Positions 50,681-60,669 of a stretch of DNA of 64,000 nucleotides are shown one piece after another; the stretch's first letter is position 1, and each line of letters starts with the position of its first letter. Source of the stretch: Candidatus Methylopumilus planktonicus (GTDB lineage Bacteria > Pseudomonadota > Gammaproteobacteria > Burkholderiales > Methylophilaceae); NCBI RefSeq assembly GCF_000981505.1, contig NZ_LN827929.1, positions 372,001 through 436,000 on the forward strand, written 5' to 3'. Made by a program: the position numbers and the translations under genes. Below the pieces are notes generated by a model, which searched no databases, had not been told where the DNA came from, and saw only the letters and a list, made by a program, of their open reading frames with translations.

Positions 50681-51298
50681 ATGATTGAATTTAAGAGTCT
50701 TGTATTTTACGTTTTGTCTTTTGTTCTTATAGCTTCAGGACTCAGTGTAATTACTTCTAGAAATCCAGTCACTGCAGCACTTTCTTTGGTTCTAGCATTT
50801 TTTAATGCCGCAGGCATTTGGCTTCTTTTGCATGCTGAATTTTTAGCGATTGCGTTAGTGCTTGTTTATGTTGGCGCTGTGATGGTCTTATTTCTTTTTG
50901 TGGTCATGATGCTTGATATTAATCTTGATAAATTAAGAGAAGGCTTTTGGGATTATCTTCCGATGGCAGGATTTATTGGTGTCCTTATGATGATTGAAAT
51001 GGTTATGGTATTTAAAACTAAACAATTTAATCTTTTGCCTGTGACAGAACCAATTTCTAATACATCGAATACGGAAATGATAGGGAATACCCTGTATTCA
51101 GATTATGTGCTTCCTTTTGAGTTAGCTTCTGTCGTATTGCTTATTGCAATTATTTCAGCGATAGCTTTGACGCTTCGCGATCGCAGGGATAGTAAGAAGA
51201 CAAATCCTGCTGATCAGGTGGCCGTTAAACGTGCAGATCGTGTGCGAATAGTTCAAATGAAGTCGGAAGAAAAGTATCTAAAGCCTAAAAGGAGGTAG
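50681..51298 (+). CDS. nuoJ: NADH-quinone oxidoreductase subunit J
   Basis: NuoJ is a membrane subunit with five transmembrane helices. The 205-residue protein contains [20 protein letters not shown] near 29 and the helix [24 protein letters not shown] segment near 60-78, which carries the pi-bulge involved in proton coupling. The C-terminus is a basic cytoplasmic tail (about 40 residues). The ribosome binding site of nuoK (AGGAGG) overlaps the end of this gene. Confidence 0.96.
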   Translation: MIEFKSLVFYVLSFVLIASGLSVITSRNPVTAALSLVLAFFNAAGIWLLLHAEFLAIALVLVYVGAVMVLFLFVVMMLDINLDKLREGFWDYLPMAGFIGVLMMIEMVMVFKTKQFNLLPVTEPISNTSNTEMIGNTLYSDYVLPFELASVVLLIAIISAIALTLRDRRDSKKTNPADQVAVKRADRVRIVQMKSEEKYLKPKRR

Positions 51299-51303
51299 AG
51301 AAC

Positions 51304-51609
51304 ATGATTGGTTTATCGCATTATCTCATCCTAGCCGCGATTTTATTTACAATCAGTGTGGTAGGTATTTTTCTTAATCGAAAGAATATCATTATTTTAC
51401 TTATGTCGATTGAGCTTATGTTGCTCGCAGTTAATATTAATTTTATTGCTTTCTCACATTATCTAAATGATATTACGGGTCAAATTTTTGTTTTTTTTAT
51501 TTTAACTGTCGCGGCCGCAGAATCTGCCATAGGTTTAGCAATCATCGTTTTAATTTTCAGAAATACACGTTCTATCAACGTAGACGATTTAAATCGTCTA
51601 AACGGATAA
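51304..51609 (+). CDS. nuoK: NADH-quinone oxidoreductase subunit K
   Basis: NuoK is a three-helix membrane subunit related to the MrpC antiporter subunit. In the 101-residue chain the conserved glutamates for proton transfer are visible in [18 protein letters not shown] (near 34) and [12 protein letters not shown] near 68. A strong Shine-Dalgarno, AGGAGG, lies 9-10 bases before its ATG. Its stop is followed by 3 bases and the nuoL start. Confidence 0.97.
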   Translation: MIGLSHYLILAAILFTISVVGIFLNRKNIIILLMSIELMLLAVNINFIAFSHYLNDITGQIFVFFILTVAAAESAIGLAIIVLIFRNTRSINVDDLNRLNG

Positions 51610-51612
51610 TCA

Positions 51613-53616
51613 TTGAATTCTATCTATGCATATCTAGCCGTTCCTTTACTACCCCTCATAGCCTCTTTTTGCGTGGGTATTTTGGGTCGAAAATTGCCAG
51701 AGGTTTTTGCTTCGAGCATGACGATCACGTCTGTCTTCTTTGCATTTGTGCTCTCATGTATCACTTTAAACCAGACTTTAAGTGGTTTAGTTTTAAATCA
51801 AACTATATATCAATGGCTTCTCACAGGCCACTATCAATTTGAAGTCGGGTTCTTAATTGATAATTTAACAGCCATGATGATGGTGGTCGTGACTTTTGTA
51901 TCACTGATGGTTCATATTTATACGATGGGCTATATGAAAGGGGATCCAGGCTACCGAAGATTTTTTAGTTATATCTCCTTGTTTACCTTTTCAATGTTGA
52001 TGTTAGTCATGAGCAATAACTTTATGCAGCTCTTTTTTGGATGGGAGGCTGTAGGCCTGGTGTCTTATCTTCTTATTGGATTCTGGTTTGAGAGACCCAC
52101 CGCAATCTATGCAAACTTAAAAGCCTTTTTAGTAAATCGTGTTGGTGATTTTGGTTTTATTTTAGGTATTGCTTTGATTCTCTATTGGACTGGCTCTCTC
52201 GATTATGTAACTGTATTTAAAAGTACTGGCATTATGGCGGCGCACACAATGGAGTTATTTGGCCAGCCTGTTAATGTGGTCACCGTCATATGTATTTTGT
52301 TATTTATTGGAGCTATGGGCAAGTCCGCACAAGTACCACTTCATGTGTGGCTTCCAGATTCGATGGAAGGTCCGACGCCTATATCAGCGCTGATTCATGC
52401 TGCAACGATGGTGACCGCTGGTATTTTTATGGTCGCACGGACATCGCCTTTATTTGAGCTTTCTGACACAGCACTTTCATTCGTAATGATTATTGGTGCT
52501 ATCACGGCTTTGTTTATGGGCTTATTGGGTATCATTCAAAATGATATTAAGCGTGTCATTGCTTATTCAACACTTTCGCAATTGGGTTATATGACAGTGG
52601 CATTAGGAGCTTCAGCTTATTCGGTGGCTATGTTTCATTTAATGACACACGCATTCTTTAAAGCCTTACTTTTTCTAGGGGCTGGTTCAGTCATTATAGG
52701 GATGCATCACGATCAAAATATTCAAAATATGGGTAACTTAAAAAAATATATGCCTATTACTTGGATAACTTTTTTAATTGGCTCCCTAGCATTAATAGGC
52801 ACGCCGCTATTTTCAGGATTCTATTCAAAAGATAGTTTGATCGAAGCTGTCAAATTGTCCGACATTTCAGGAAGTCACTTTGCTTACTTTTCCGTATTGG
52901 TAGGTGTCTTTGTAACAGCTTTTTATTCATTTAGACTTTATTTCCTTGTGTTCCATGGCAAAGAGAAATGGCGTCTTCAAAAACTTACACATCATGACGA
53001 TCACCATCATGGCTTAACGTCAAAAGACAATCCACACGAAAGTCCTCTAAGCGTCACCTTACCTTTAGTGCTCCTTGCTATTCCTTCCGTTGTGATTGGC
53101 TTCATGACAATCGAACCAATTTTATTTGGTAGTTTTCTTTCAAAAAGCATTTTCCTGGATATTGAAGCGCATCCAACGATGGAATTACTAAGCCATCACT
53201 TTCACGAAATTTATCATGGGCCTTTTGGCATGGCATTGCATAGCATCACAAGCCTACCTTTCTTATTTGCATTGAGTGGTGTTGCCTTTGCTTATTACTG
53301 TTATGAAGTGAATTTAAATTTACCCAAAACTATTTTTAATCGCACACAGACGATTTACCGCGTATTAGAAAACAAATATGGCTTTGATTCATTTAACGAA
53401 AAGTTTTTTGCATTCGGCAGTCGCTTCTTAGGCGACAAATTCTGGCAAATAGGGGATGTCAAAATTATTGATGGATGGCTTGTTAATGGAACAGCTAAAT
53501 CAATTAGTAAGCTTGCAGAAAAAATACGTGTTATTCAATCAGGCTATATTTATCACTATGCTTTTGCAATGGTCATAGGTGTATTTTTATTCTTAACTTT
53601 TTTTATAAAAATATAA
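51613..53616 (+). CDS. nuoL: NADH-quinone oxidoreductase subunit L
   Basis: NuoL is the distal antiporter-like subunit of the membrane arm, with the long lateral helix at its C-terminus. The 667-residue chain shows FFGWEAVGLVSYLLIGFW near 142, the lysine-bearing GKSAQVPLHVWLPDSMEGPT near 235 and LIHAATMVTAGIFMV near 256. A histidine-rich loop (HHDDHHHG near 458) is between helices. The start is TTG: it follows nuoK by 3 bases, and the next in-frame methionine is 30 residues inside. Confidence 0.96.
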   Translation: MNSIYAYLAVPLLPLIASFCVGILGRKLPEVFASSMTITSVFFAFVLSCITLNQTLSGLVLNQTIYQWLLTGHYQFEVGFLIDNLTAMMMVVVTFVSLMVHIYTMGYMKGDPGYRRFFSYISLFTFSMLMLVMSNNFMQLFFGWEAVGLVSYLLIGFWFERPTAIYANLKAFLVNRVGDFGFILGIALILYWTGSLDYVTVFKSTGIMAAHTMELFGQPVNVVTVICILLFIGAMGKSAQVPLHVWLPDSMEGPTPISALIHAATMVTAGIFMVARTSPLFELSDTALSFVMIIGAITALFMGLLGIIQNDIKRVIAYSTLSQLGYMTVALGASAYSVAMFHLMTHAFFKALLFLGAGSVIIGMHHDQNIQNMGNLKKYMPITWITFLIGSLALIGTPLFSGFYSKDSLIEAVKLSDISGSHFAYFSVLVGVFVTAFYSFRLYFLVFHGKEKWRLQKLTHHDDHHHGLTSKDNPHESPLSVTLPLVLLAIPSVVIGFMTIEPILFGSFLSKSIFLDIEAHPTMELLSHHFHEIYHGPFGMALHSITSLPFLFALSGVAFAYYCYEVNLNLPKTIFNRTQTIYRVLENKYGFDSFNEKFFAFGSRFLGDKFWQIGDVKIIDGWLVNGTAKSISKLAEKIRVIQSGYIYHYAFAMVIGVFLFLTFFIKI

Positions 53617-53617
53617 G

Positions 53618-55120
53618 ATGAATTTAACCCACATATTAAGTTTCTCAATTTGGACACCTATCTTTTTAGGCGGCCTTATACTTTTATTAAGTGGAAAAAT
53701 AAGCGATACACAAGCCAAATGGTTTTCACTTATCAGTAGCCTGATTTCATTTTTAATTACCATCCCACTTTACACAGCATTCGATTTTTCCTTTGGACAG
53801 TTTCAGTTCCAAGAATTCTTCCATTGGATTCCTGCCTTTCATATTAATTACCATTTAGGCGTAGATGGTTTCGCAGTCCCTTTAATTCTTTTAACAAGCT
53901 TCACAACAGTTATTGTTGTCATGGCTTCATGGCGATCGATTAAAGATAGAGTTGCACAATATATGGCAGCTTTCTTGATAATGTCAGGTCTCATGATTGG
54001 GGTATTTAGTGCGCTTGATGCCATGCTCTATTATATTTTTTGGGAGGCAATGCTTATCCCTATGTTCTTGGTGATTGGTATTTGGGGTGGACCTAATAGA
54101 ATTTATGCCACGATTAAATTCTTTTTATATACTGTTTTAGGTTCTTTATTAATGTTGGTCGCGTTCATTTATCTTTACTTGCAAACTCATTCGTTCGAAG
54201 TCGTCAATTTTTATAATGCCGGCCTAGGTCTCTATCCTCAGATCTTCATCTTCTTAGCTTTCTTCATGGCTTTTGCAGTCAAGATTCCAATGTGGCCTTT
54301 GCATACATGGCTACCTGATGCTCACGTTGAAGCGCCGACTGGCGGATCGGTCGTTTTGGCAGCAGTGATGTTGAAATTGGGTGCCTATAGTTTTATGCGA
54401 TTTGCAATGCCGATTGCACCAGATGCCGCGATTTATTTAAAAGATTTTATGGTGACGTTGTCACTGATTGCTATTTTATATATTGCATTGATCGCCCTTG
54501 TGCAAAAAGACATGAAAAAACTGATCGCTTATTCATCCATATCACACATGGGTTTTGTCACTCTAGGTCTATTTATGTTTAATTCAATCGGTATTGAGGG
54601 CGCATACGTTCAAATGATTTCTCACGGCTTTATTTCTGCAGCGATGTTTTTATCTGTTGGCGTTTTATATGACAGATTGCACACGAGAGAGATTGGAGAT
54701 TATGGGGGTGTCATGCATACGATGCCTACCTTCGCAGCTTTCGCAGTATTTTTTGCTATGGCCAATTGCGGGCTTCCAGGTACTTCAGGTTTTGTAGGTG
54801 AATTTATGGTGATCATGAGTGCGATGCAAAATAATTTTTGGATTGCTTTGATAGCTGCAAGCTCACTCATCTTTGGTGCAGCTTATTCCTTATGGATGGT
54901 GAAGCGTGTATTTTATGGGCCACCACGCAATCAAAAAATTAGCGCATTAAAAGATATCTCTTGGCGTGAATTTTCTATTCTTTCTATTTTGGCAGTCCTT
55001 ATTATTATAGTGGGCGTTTACCCAAAGATTATTACTGATATGACAAATGCCACGACAGTTCAATTTCTAGAGCATATGCACTTAATAAAACCTATCACCT
55101 CATTGCCCATGGATGTATAA
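53618..55120 (+). CDS. nuoM: NADH-quinone oxidoreductase subunit M
   Basis: NuoM is the middle antiporter-like subunit. The 500-residue chain has about fourteen membrane helices; the essential glutamate lies in YYIFWEAMLIPMFLVIGIWG near 137-156, and the lysine helix is AVKIPMWPLHTWLPDAHVEA near 219-238. VLAAVMLKLGAYSFMRF follows as expected. It begins 1 base after nuoL and ends directly before nuoN. Confidence 0.98.
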   Translation: MNLTHILSFSIWTPIFLGGLILLLSGKISDTQAKWFSLISSLISFLITIPLYTAFDFSFGQFQFQEFFHWIPAFHINYHLGVDGFAVPLILLTSFTTVIVVMASWRSIKDRVAQYMAAFLIMSGLMIGVFSALDAMLYYIFWEAMLIPMFLVIGIWGGPNRIYATIKFFLYTVLGSLLMLVAFIYLYLQTHSFEVVNFYNAGLGLYPQIFIFLAFFMAFAVKIPMWPLHTWLPDAHVEAPTGGSVVLAAVMLKLGAYSFMRFAMPIAPDAAIYLKDFMVTLSLIAILYIALIALVQKDMKKLIAYSSISHMGFVTLGLFMFNSIGIEGAYVQMISHGFISAAMFLSVGVLYDRLHTREIGDYGGVMHTMPTFAAFAVFFAMANCGLPGTSGFVGEFMVIMSAMQNNFWIALIAASSLIFGAAYSLWMVKRVFYGPPRNQKISALKDISWREFSILSILAVLIIIVGVYPKIITDMTNATTVQFLEHMHLIKPITSLPMDV

Positions 55121-56572
55121 ATGAATCAACTTATTCAATCTGATCTTTTTTTAATCTTGCCAGAAATTCTTGTGCTTTCAATGGCAATGGTTGTGCTTAT
55201 GACAGATTTATTTATTAAGCCATCTCAACGTTGGATTATTTTTGCTTTATCTCAATTGACTTTATTAGGCAGCGCTTATCTAACTAGTCAGAATTTTAGT
55301 CATGAAACGCAATTTGCTTTTTCAAATATGTTTGTGCGTGACAGTTTTGCAGATTTTTTAAAAATGATGAGTTATGTTGGTACGTCACTCATTTTTTTCT
55401 ATAGCCGGTCCTATATGAAAGACCGTAATTTGTATCGAGGCGAATACTTTGCGCTTGTTCTATTTGCATTGCTTGGCATGATGATTATGATCTCAAGTCA
55501 TAATATGCTTCTTGTTTATATGGGATTAGAGCTTCTCTCTTTATGTTTATATTCCCTGACAGCGCTTGATCGTGACAACCAAAAAGCCACTGAGTCAGCC
55601 ATTAAATATTTTGTATTGGGCGCTCTTGCATCAGGCCTTCTTCTTTATGGCATGTCTATGATTTATGGTGCGACCTCAAGTTTAGATTTAAACGTGATTT
55701 CAACGACTTTATTGAATCACCCAACAGACCATGCAATTCTTATACTAGGCCTTGTCTTTGTGGTCGCCGGCCTTGCTTTCAAATTAGGTGCAGTACCTTT
55801 TCAAATGTGGGTCCCTGATGTATATGAAGGCTCACCTTCATCAATCGCCATGCTGATTAGTTCTGTTCCTAAATTAGCAGCTTTTGCAATTACAGTTCGC
55901 ATACTAGGTGATGGATTGCAGTCGATGATGGTCGATTGGAAACAAATGATGCTGATTATGGCGGTGCTTTCCATTGGTATTGGAAATGTCACAGCTATCG
56001 CACAAACAAATATCAAGCGTATGTATGCATACTCAACGATTTCTCATATTGGTTTTATTCTTTTTGGTTTGATGAGCGGCACACTTAATGGCTATGCATC
56101 AAGTTTATTTTATGTTGTGAGTTATATGTTTATGACACTAGTATCTTTTGCAATACTCATGATGATGTCTCGTAAAAATTTCGAGTGTGAAACACTGGAA
56201 GACTTTAAGGGTCTGAATAAAAGAAATCCTTGGTATGCATTCCTTATGCTCATCACCATGTTGAGTATGGCAGGTATTCCTCCTACCGTTGGGTTCTATG
56301 CAAAATTTATGGTGCTTCAAGCAGCGTTTGATGCAGGCTTTGCAATGTTTGTTGTCTATGCAGTTATGATGGCTTTGGTCGGGATGTTTTATTACATGAG
56401 GATTGTAAAACTGATGTATTTTGATGAGCCAAAATTAAAAAGTAAATTAGATGTTTCGATGGATATGCAATGGATTTTGTCGGCCAATGCATTAGCACTT
56501 CTACTTGTGGGTTTAGTACCCCATAGATTGATGGAGGCTACAACGCAAGCGGTAGCCTTGAGTCTTCATTAA
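55121..56572 (+). CDS. nuoN: NADH-quinone oxidoreductase subunit N
   Basis: NuoN is the proximal antiporter-like subunit. In the 483-residue chain the family motifs are GLELLSLCLYSLTALDRDN near 131-149, AFKLGAVPFQMWVPDVYEG near 216-234 and AYSTISHIGFILFGL near 301. About fourteen helices are visible. It is the last nuo gene; the DUF2818 gene starts at the very next base, so it is almost certainly in the same transcript. Confidence 0.98.
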   Translation: MNQLIQSDLFLILPEILVLSMAMVVLMTDLFIKPSQRWIIFALSQLTLLGSAYLTSQNFSHETQFAFSNMFVRDSFADFLKMMSYVGTSLIFFYSRSYMKDRNLYRGEYFALVLFALLGMMIMISSHNMLLVYMGLELLSLCLYSLTALDRDNQKATESAIKYFVLGALASGLLLYGMSMIYGATSSLDLNVISTTLLNHPTDHAILILGLVFVVAGLAFKLGAVPFQMWVPDVYEGSPSSIAMLISSVPKLAAFAITVRILGDGLQSMMVDWKQMMLIMAVLSIGIGNVTAIAQTNIKRMYAYSTISHIGFILFGLMSGTLNGYASSLFYVVSYMFMTLVSFAILMMMSRKNFECETLEDFKGLNKRNPWYAFLMLITMLSMAGIPPTVGFYAKFMVLQAAFDAGFAMFVVYAVMMALVGMFYYMRIVKLMYFDEPKLKSKLDVSMDMQWILSANALALLLVGLVPHRLMEATTQAVALSLH

Positions 56573-56860
56573 ATGATGCAATCAATACTTATTCTCGTTG
56601 CGATTATCATGGCTAATGTGCCTTGGATGTTTAGTGAATTCCTTTTTATCAAGAAATTTCCATCCCACAAAAAACCTTTTTTTTGGGCTTTGTTCGAAGT
56701 GGTGATTCTATATTTTGTCACCGGCGGTATTTTACTTTTGGCAGAGTTTAAAATGATAGGACATATTCAACCGCAAGCCTGGGAATTTTATGCAGTGACT
56801 TTCTTTTTATTTTTAGTTTTCTCTTTTCCTGGCTTCATTTTTAAAACGCTTTGGAAATAA
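56573..56860 (+). CDS. DUF2818 family membrane protein
   Basis: The 95-residue protein has three hydrophobic segments (about 3-20, 35-57 and 70-92) and the motif ANVPWMFSEFLF, typical of DUF2818. Genes of this family follow nuoN in many betaproteobacteria, which suggests a link with complex I assembly or stability, but no function is proven. It starts with no gap after nuoN, and its last 10 bases overlap the next gene. Confidence 0.87.
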   Translation: MMQSILILVAIIMANVPWMFSEFLFIKKFPSHKKPFFWALFEVVILYFVTGGILLLAEFKMIGHIQPQAWEFYAVTFFLFLVFSFPGFIFKTLWK

Positions 56861-57699
56861 AATTTCTTAAAGTTTTAATTATAGGTTGTGGCCAACTTGG
56901 TTTCTCAATCGTCAATAATGCTGACCCCGATGTATTTAAATTATATGGCTTTAGTCGAAGCTTAAGAAAATCACCCGCTTCTATCGAAATGCATCAAGTT
57001 GATATTTTAAAAACCGAAGCTATTGATGTCATTAAATTAATAAACCCTGAAATCATTATCTACGCTGTTTCTGCAGACACACAGTCTATTGAAAGTTATC
57101 AAGATCATTATGTAGTCGGCTTAAAAAAAACGTACGAAGCGATTTTGGAGCTGGATCACTTCAAGCATCTTTTCTTTGTTTCAAGCACAAGAGTGTACGG
57201 ACAAAAAACGACTAAGATTTTAAGTGAGCTTGATATTGCAGAACCTTCTGATTATGGAGGTGAAGCTTTAATGGAAGCTGAAACGGTTGCACGTCAGCTA
57301 AAAGATAAAGCCACCATATTACGTTTGTCGGGTATTTATGGCCCTAATCGAAAACGCATGATTCAATTAGCTCAAAGTAATCCGGGTAATTGGCCTGCAA
57401 CCAATAATTGGTCTAATCGAATTCATGAAGAAGATGCTGCTCGTTTTATTGTATTTCTTATGAAGAGAATTATGATGAATGAATCTATTGAGCCACTTTA
57501 TCTTGTAACAGATGGCGTGCCTACTAAACAATATGATGTGTTAACGTGGATCAGAAATCGTCTTCAATTAACAACCGATACGATTGAGCTTCCGATTTTG
57601 GAAAGTGGCAAGCAATTGCAATCTGTTTTGTTGAATCAAACTGGATTTGTATTAAAGTACCCTGATTTTACGTATGGTTACGAAGCGATCATTGATTAG
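56851..57699 (+). CDS. Atypical SDR-family NAD(P)-binding protein (YeeZ-like)
   Basis: The 282-residue protein has the Rossmann start VLIIGCGQLGFSIV (near 8-21), FFVSSTRVYG near 103 and LRLSGIYGPNR near 152, the pattern of atypical extended SDRs such as YeeZ. The catalytic Tyr-x3-Lys is not intact: after DYGGEALMEAE the lysine position is alanine. Reductase or epimerase activity is therefore doubtful. The start is TTG, inside the end of the DUF2818 gene (10-base overlap); no ATG suits. No strong ribosome binding site is seen. Confidence 0.82.
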   Translation: MEIKFLKVLIIGCGQLGFSIVNNADPDVFKLYGFSRSLRKSPASIEMHQVDILKTEAIDVIKLINPEIIIYAVSADTQSIESYQDHYVVGLKKTYEAILELDHFKHLFFVSSTRVYGQKTTKILSELDIAEPSDYGGEALMEAETVARQLKDKATILRLSGIYGPNRKRMIQLAQSNPGNWPATNNWSNRIHEEDAARFIVFLMKRIMMNESIEPLYLVTDGVPTKQYDVLTWIRNRLQLTTDTIELPILESGKQLQSVLLNQTGFVLKYPDFTYGYEAIID

Positions 57700-57739
57700 G
57701 GTTCTTCAATAGGATAGAATCCAAATTCCTAAATTCTTT

Positions 57740-57816
57740 AGGCGCGTAGCTCAGCTGGTTAGAGCACCACCTTGACATGGTGGGGGTCGTTGGTTCGATT
57801 CCAATCGCGCCTACCA
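57740..57816 (+). tRNA. tRNA-Val(GAC)
   Basis: The 77-base gene has acceptor arms AGGCGCG and CGCGCCT with an encoded CCA. The anticodon stem CCACC/GGTGG encloses TTGACAT with anticodon GAC at 57774-57776. The T-loop is GTTCGATTC. It lies 40 bases after the SDR-like gene and 81 bases before thrS, a tRNA-Val/thrS order that I know from other betaproteobacteria. Confidence 0.97.
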
Positions 57817-57897
57817 ATTTTTTGTATCATGGCTCAAGCTATCTAGAATGCTGAAAAGCTTATAAAATGGTGCAATCCTTAATAATTCAATTCAACT

Positions 57898-59805
57898 ATG
57901 CCTGAAATAAGATTACCAGACGGGTCTAAGCGACAATACGAAAGTGACGTGACCGTTGCAGAAGTTGCACAAAATATTGGTGCTGGACTAGCCCGCGCAG
58001 CGCTTGCAGGCCGCGTGAATGATCAACTTGTCGATCTTTCATTCGTCATTCGTGAGGATAGCGATCTTGCGATCATCACTGATAAAAATCCTGAAGGGCT
58101 TCAAGTTATTCGCCATTCAACTGCTCATCTTATGGCATATGCTGTTAAAGAGTTATTCCCGGATGCACAAGTAACGATTGGCCCGGTCATTGAACATGGT
58201 TTTTATTATGACTTTTCATATACGCGACCTTTCACGCCAGAAGATCTAGAGAAAATTGAAAAGAAGATGACAGAAATTGTTAATCGCGATTTACCCATCA
58301 CAAGAAAAGTATTGCTGCGTAATGATGCAGTTAAATATTTCAAATCAATTAAAGAAAATTATAAAGCTGAAATTATTGAATCTATTCCAGCAGATCAGGA
58401 AGTTTCCTTGTACACCGAAGGTGAATTTACGGATCTTTGTCGAGGCCCACATGTACCATCGACTGGAAAATTAAAAGTATTTAAATTAATGAAAGTGGCT
58501 GGCGCATATTGGCGCGGGGATTCTAAAAATGAAATGCTACAAAGAATTTATGGCACTGCATGGACTAATAAAGAAGACTTACAAAACTATCTCTTCATGT
58601 TGGAAGAAGCAGAAAAAAGAGATCATCGTAAATTAGGTAAACAACTCGATTTATTCCATATGCAAGATGAGGCACCTGGTATGGTGTTTTGGCATCCCAA
58701 GGGATGGTCGATTTGGCAGGAAGTTGAACATTACATGCGCAAGATGTTCTTGGATTATGGATATCAAGAAGTGAGAACGCCAACAATGATGGATAAGACT
58801 TTGTGGGAAAAATCCGGACACTGGCAAAACTACCGCGACAATATGTTTACAACGTCGTCAGAAAATAGAGATTATGCAGTGAAGCCAATGAATTGCCCTG
58901 GCCACATTCAAATTTTTAATAACACCCTTCATAGCTATCGTGACCTTCCTTTAAGGCTTGCAGAATTTGGTTCATGCCATCGAAACGAGCCATCAGGATC
59001 ACTCCATGGCTTAATGCGTGTTCGTGGATTTACGCAAGATGATGCCCATATCTTTTGCACGGAAGAACAGATTAAAGATGAAGTCGCTCAATTTATTGTG
59101 ATGCTTTTTAAAGCCTACCAAGACTTCGGATTTAAGGATGTTTTAGTGAAATTATCGACTCGCCCTGAGAAACGGGTTGGCTCGGACGAAACTTGGGATA
59201 AGGCTGAATCTGCCCTTAAAGCTGCTTTAGTTGAAAATAAGCTCGAATTTGACCTTCAGCCTGGGGAAGGGGCTTTTTATGGCCCTAAGATCGAATTTAC
59301 CCTAAAAGACAGCTTAAGCCGCCTGTGGCAGTGCGGAACGATCCAGCTCGACTTTAACTTACCTGAGCGCCTAGGCGCTGAATATGTCACAGAAGACAAT
59401 AGCCGCAAACATCCTGTGATGTTACATCGGGCTATTGTAGGTTCTATGGAGCGTTTTATTGGAATTCTTATTGAGCATTACTCGGGTGCTATGCCTCTTT
59501 GGATTGCCCCGACACAAGCGGTTATCCTTAATATTGCTGACGCACACGCAAGCTACGCTTCAAAAGTCATGGATGAACTCAAGAAAAACCACATCCGATG
59601 CGATTCTGACTTGAGAAATGAGAAAATAACCTATAAAATACGCGAACATAGCTTACAAAAAATTCCTTATCTCTTAATTGTAGGGGAAAAGGAAATGGAA
59701 GCTGGGCAAGTTGCCGTGCGAACCCGAAAAGGCGAAGACTTAGGATCTATGTCGATTAAGTCATTGATTGATCGACTAAATCAGGAAGTTCAAACTAAAG
59801 TCTAG
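57898..59805 (+). CDS. thrS: Threonyl-tRNA synthetase
   Basis: ThrS charges tRNA-Thr and edits mischarged serine. The 635-residue chain has a TGS domain (1-60), the editing domain with [16 protein letters not shown] near 73 and CRGPHVP near 181, and the class II catalytic core with the zinc cysteine in [10 protein letters not shown] near 334. The [20 protein letters not shown] segment near 360 and a C-terminal anticodon-binding domain follow. All parts are intact. No operator-like copy of the tRNA-Thr anticodon arm was recognised upstream. Confidence 0.98.
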   Translation: MPEIRLPDGSKRQYESDVTVAEVAQNIGAGLARAALAGRVNDQLVDLSFVIREDSDLAIITDKNPEGLQVIRHSTAHLMAYAVKELFPDAQVTIGPVIEHGFYYDFSYTRPFTPEDLEKIEKKMTEIVNRDLPITRKVLLRNDAVKYFKSIKENYKAEIIESIPADQEVSLYTEGEFTDLCRGPHVPSTGKLKVFKLMKVAGAYWRGDSKNEMLQRIYGTAWTNKEDLQNYLFMLEEAEKRDHRKLGKQLDLFHMQDEAPGMVFWHPKGWSIWQEVEHYMRKMFLDYGYQEVRTPTMMDKTLWEKSGHWQNYRDNMFTTSSENRDYAVKPMNCPGHIQIFNNTLHSYRDLPLRLAEFGSCHRNEPSGSLHGLMRVRGFTQDDAHIFCTEEQIKDEVAQFIVMLFKAYQDFGFKDVLVKLSTRPEKRVGSDETWDKAESALKAALVENKLEFDLQPGEGAFYGPKIEFTLKDSLSRLWQCGTIQLDFNLPERLGAEYVTEDNSRKHPVMLHRAIVGSMERFIGILIEHYSGAMPLWIAPTQAVILNIADAHASYASKVMDELKKNHIRCDSDLRNEKITYKIREHSLQKIPYLLIVGEKEMEAGQVAVRTRKGEDLGSMSIKSLIDRLNQEVQTKV

Positions 59806-59839
59806 CAATAAGGTAGCGCGGTTTTTCTTTTATATTTAC

Positions 59840-59845
59840 AGGGGA
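59840..59845 (+). promoter_or_regulatory. Ribosome binding site that fixes the infC start
   Basis: AGGGGA lies 6 bases before the ATC codon at 59852 and is the only good Shine-Dalgarno match in this region. No ATG, GTG or TTG occurs in the infC frame near it, which supports initiation at AUC. Confidence 0.8.
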
Positions 59846-59851
59846 TTTGTT

Positions 59852-60406
59852 ATCGCTCAAGAGAAAGAAGTCAGAATTAACGGAGATATTACAGCTCAAG
59901 AAATTCGATTAATTGGCGTAAACGGCGAAGCGCTTGGCATAGTGACACTAGCTGAGGCATTTGCAAAAGCAGAAGAGATAGATATCGATCTAGTGGAAAT
60001 TGCTCCACAAGCCCTACCACCCGTATGTCGATTGCTTGACTACGGTAAGTTTAAATATGCAGAAAGTAAGAAGCAACACGAAACCCGCTTAAAACAAAAG
60101 CAGGTCAAGATTAAAGAAGTGAAGTTTAGACCGGGAACAGATGATGGTGATTACAACATCAAAATACGAAACCTCATTGGGTTCCTTTCAGATGGCGATA
60201 AGGCAAAGATCACCTTGCGCTTTAGAGGTCGAGAAATAACGCATCAAGAATACGGTTTAGCAATTCTAAAACGTGTTGAACATGATTTAATGGAATACGC
60301 AGTCGTCGAACAATTTCCGAAAATGGAAGGTCGACAAATGGTAATGGTTTTGGCTCCGCAAAAAAAAGTCAAACCCAAAACCACTGAAGCAAAAGTTTCT
60401 GAGTGA
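59852..60406 (+). CDS. infC: Translation initiation factor IF-3 (AUC start)
   Basis: IF-3 binds the 30S subunit and rejects wrong start codons. Reading from ATC at 59852 gives 184 residues with a complete N-terminal domain: [19 protein letters not shown], then [15 protein letters not shown]. The first ordinary start codon in frame (GTG at 59942) would delete about 30 conserved residues. Non-AUG initiation is well known for infC (AUU in E. coli), where it lets IF-3 repress its own synthesis. The C-terminal domain contains [20 protein letters not shown]. rpmI and rplT follow. Confidence 0.95.
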   Translation: MAQEKEVRINGDITAQEIRLIGVNGEALGIVTLAEAFAKAEEIDIDLVEIAPQALPPVCRLLDYGKFKYAESKKQHETRLKQKQVKIKEVKFRPGTDDGDYNIKIRNLIGFLSDGDKAKITLRFRGREITHQEYGLAILKRVEHDLMEYAVVEQFPKMEGRQMVMVLAPQKKVKPKTTEAKVSE

Positions 60407-60461
60407 TACGGCTTAAACGGCATGCCTAAGCACTCTTACTACTCTAACTAAGGAGATCAAA

Positions 60462-60659
60462 ATGCCAAAAATGAAAACAAAAAGTGGCGCGAAAAAGCGC
60501 TTCAAGTTTTTAGGAAGTGGTATGGTAAAGAGAACACGTTCTCATTTACGTCATATCTTGACCAAAAAAACAACGAAACAAAAACGTAATCTTAGAGGCA
60601 CTGTCCTCATTTCAGCAACCGATATCAAACGCGTTCGCGCGATGATGCCAACTCAATAA
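60462..60659 (+). CDS. rpmI: 50S ribosomal protein L35
   Basis: L35 is a small basic protein of the large ribosomal subunit. The 65-residue product begins [19 protein letters not shown] after Met, typical of the family, and has the [20 protein letters not shown] block, given to 20 residues. A TAAGGAGA ribosome binding site lies 6 bases before its ATG. It stands between infC and rplT, the conserved order. Confidence 0.98.
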   Translation: MPKMKTKSGAKKRFKFLGSGMVKRTRSHLRHILTKKTTKQKRNLRGTVLISATDIKRVRAMMPTQ

Positions 60660-60669
60660 GGAGAATAAT

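Noticed and set aside
59942..60406. Short IF-3 form starting at GTG 59942
   Set aside because: It would lack a large part of the conserved N-terminal domain, whose codons continue upstream in frame to ATC 59852.
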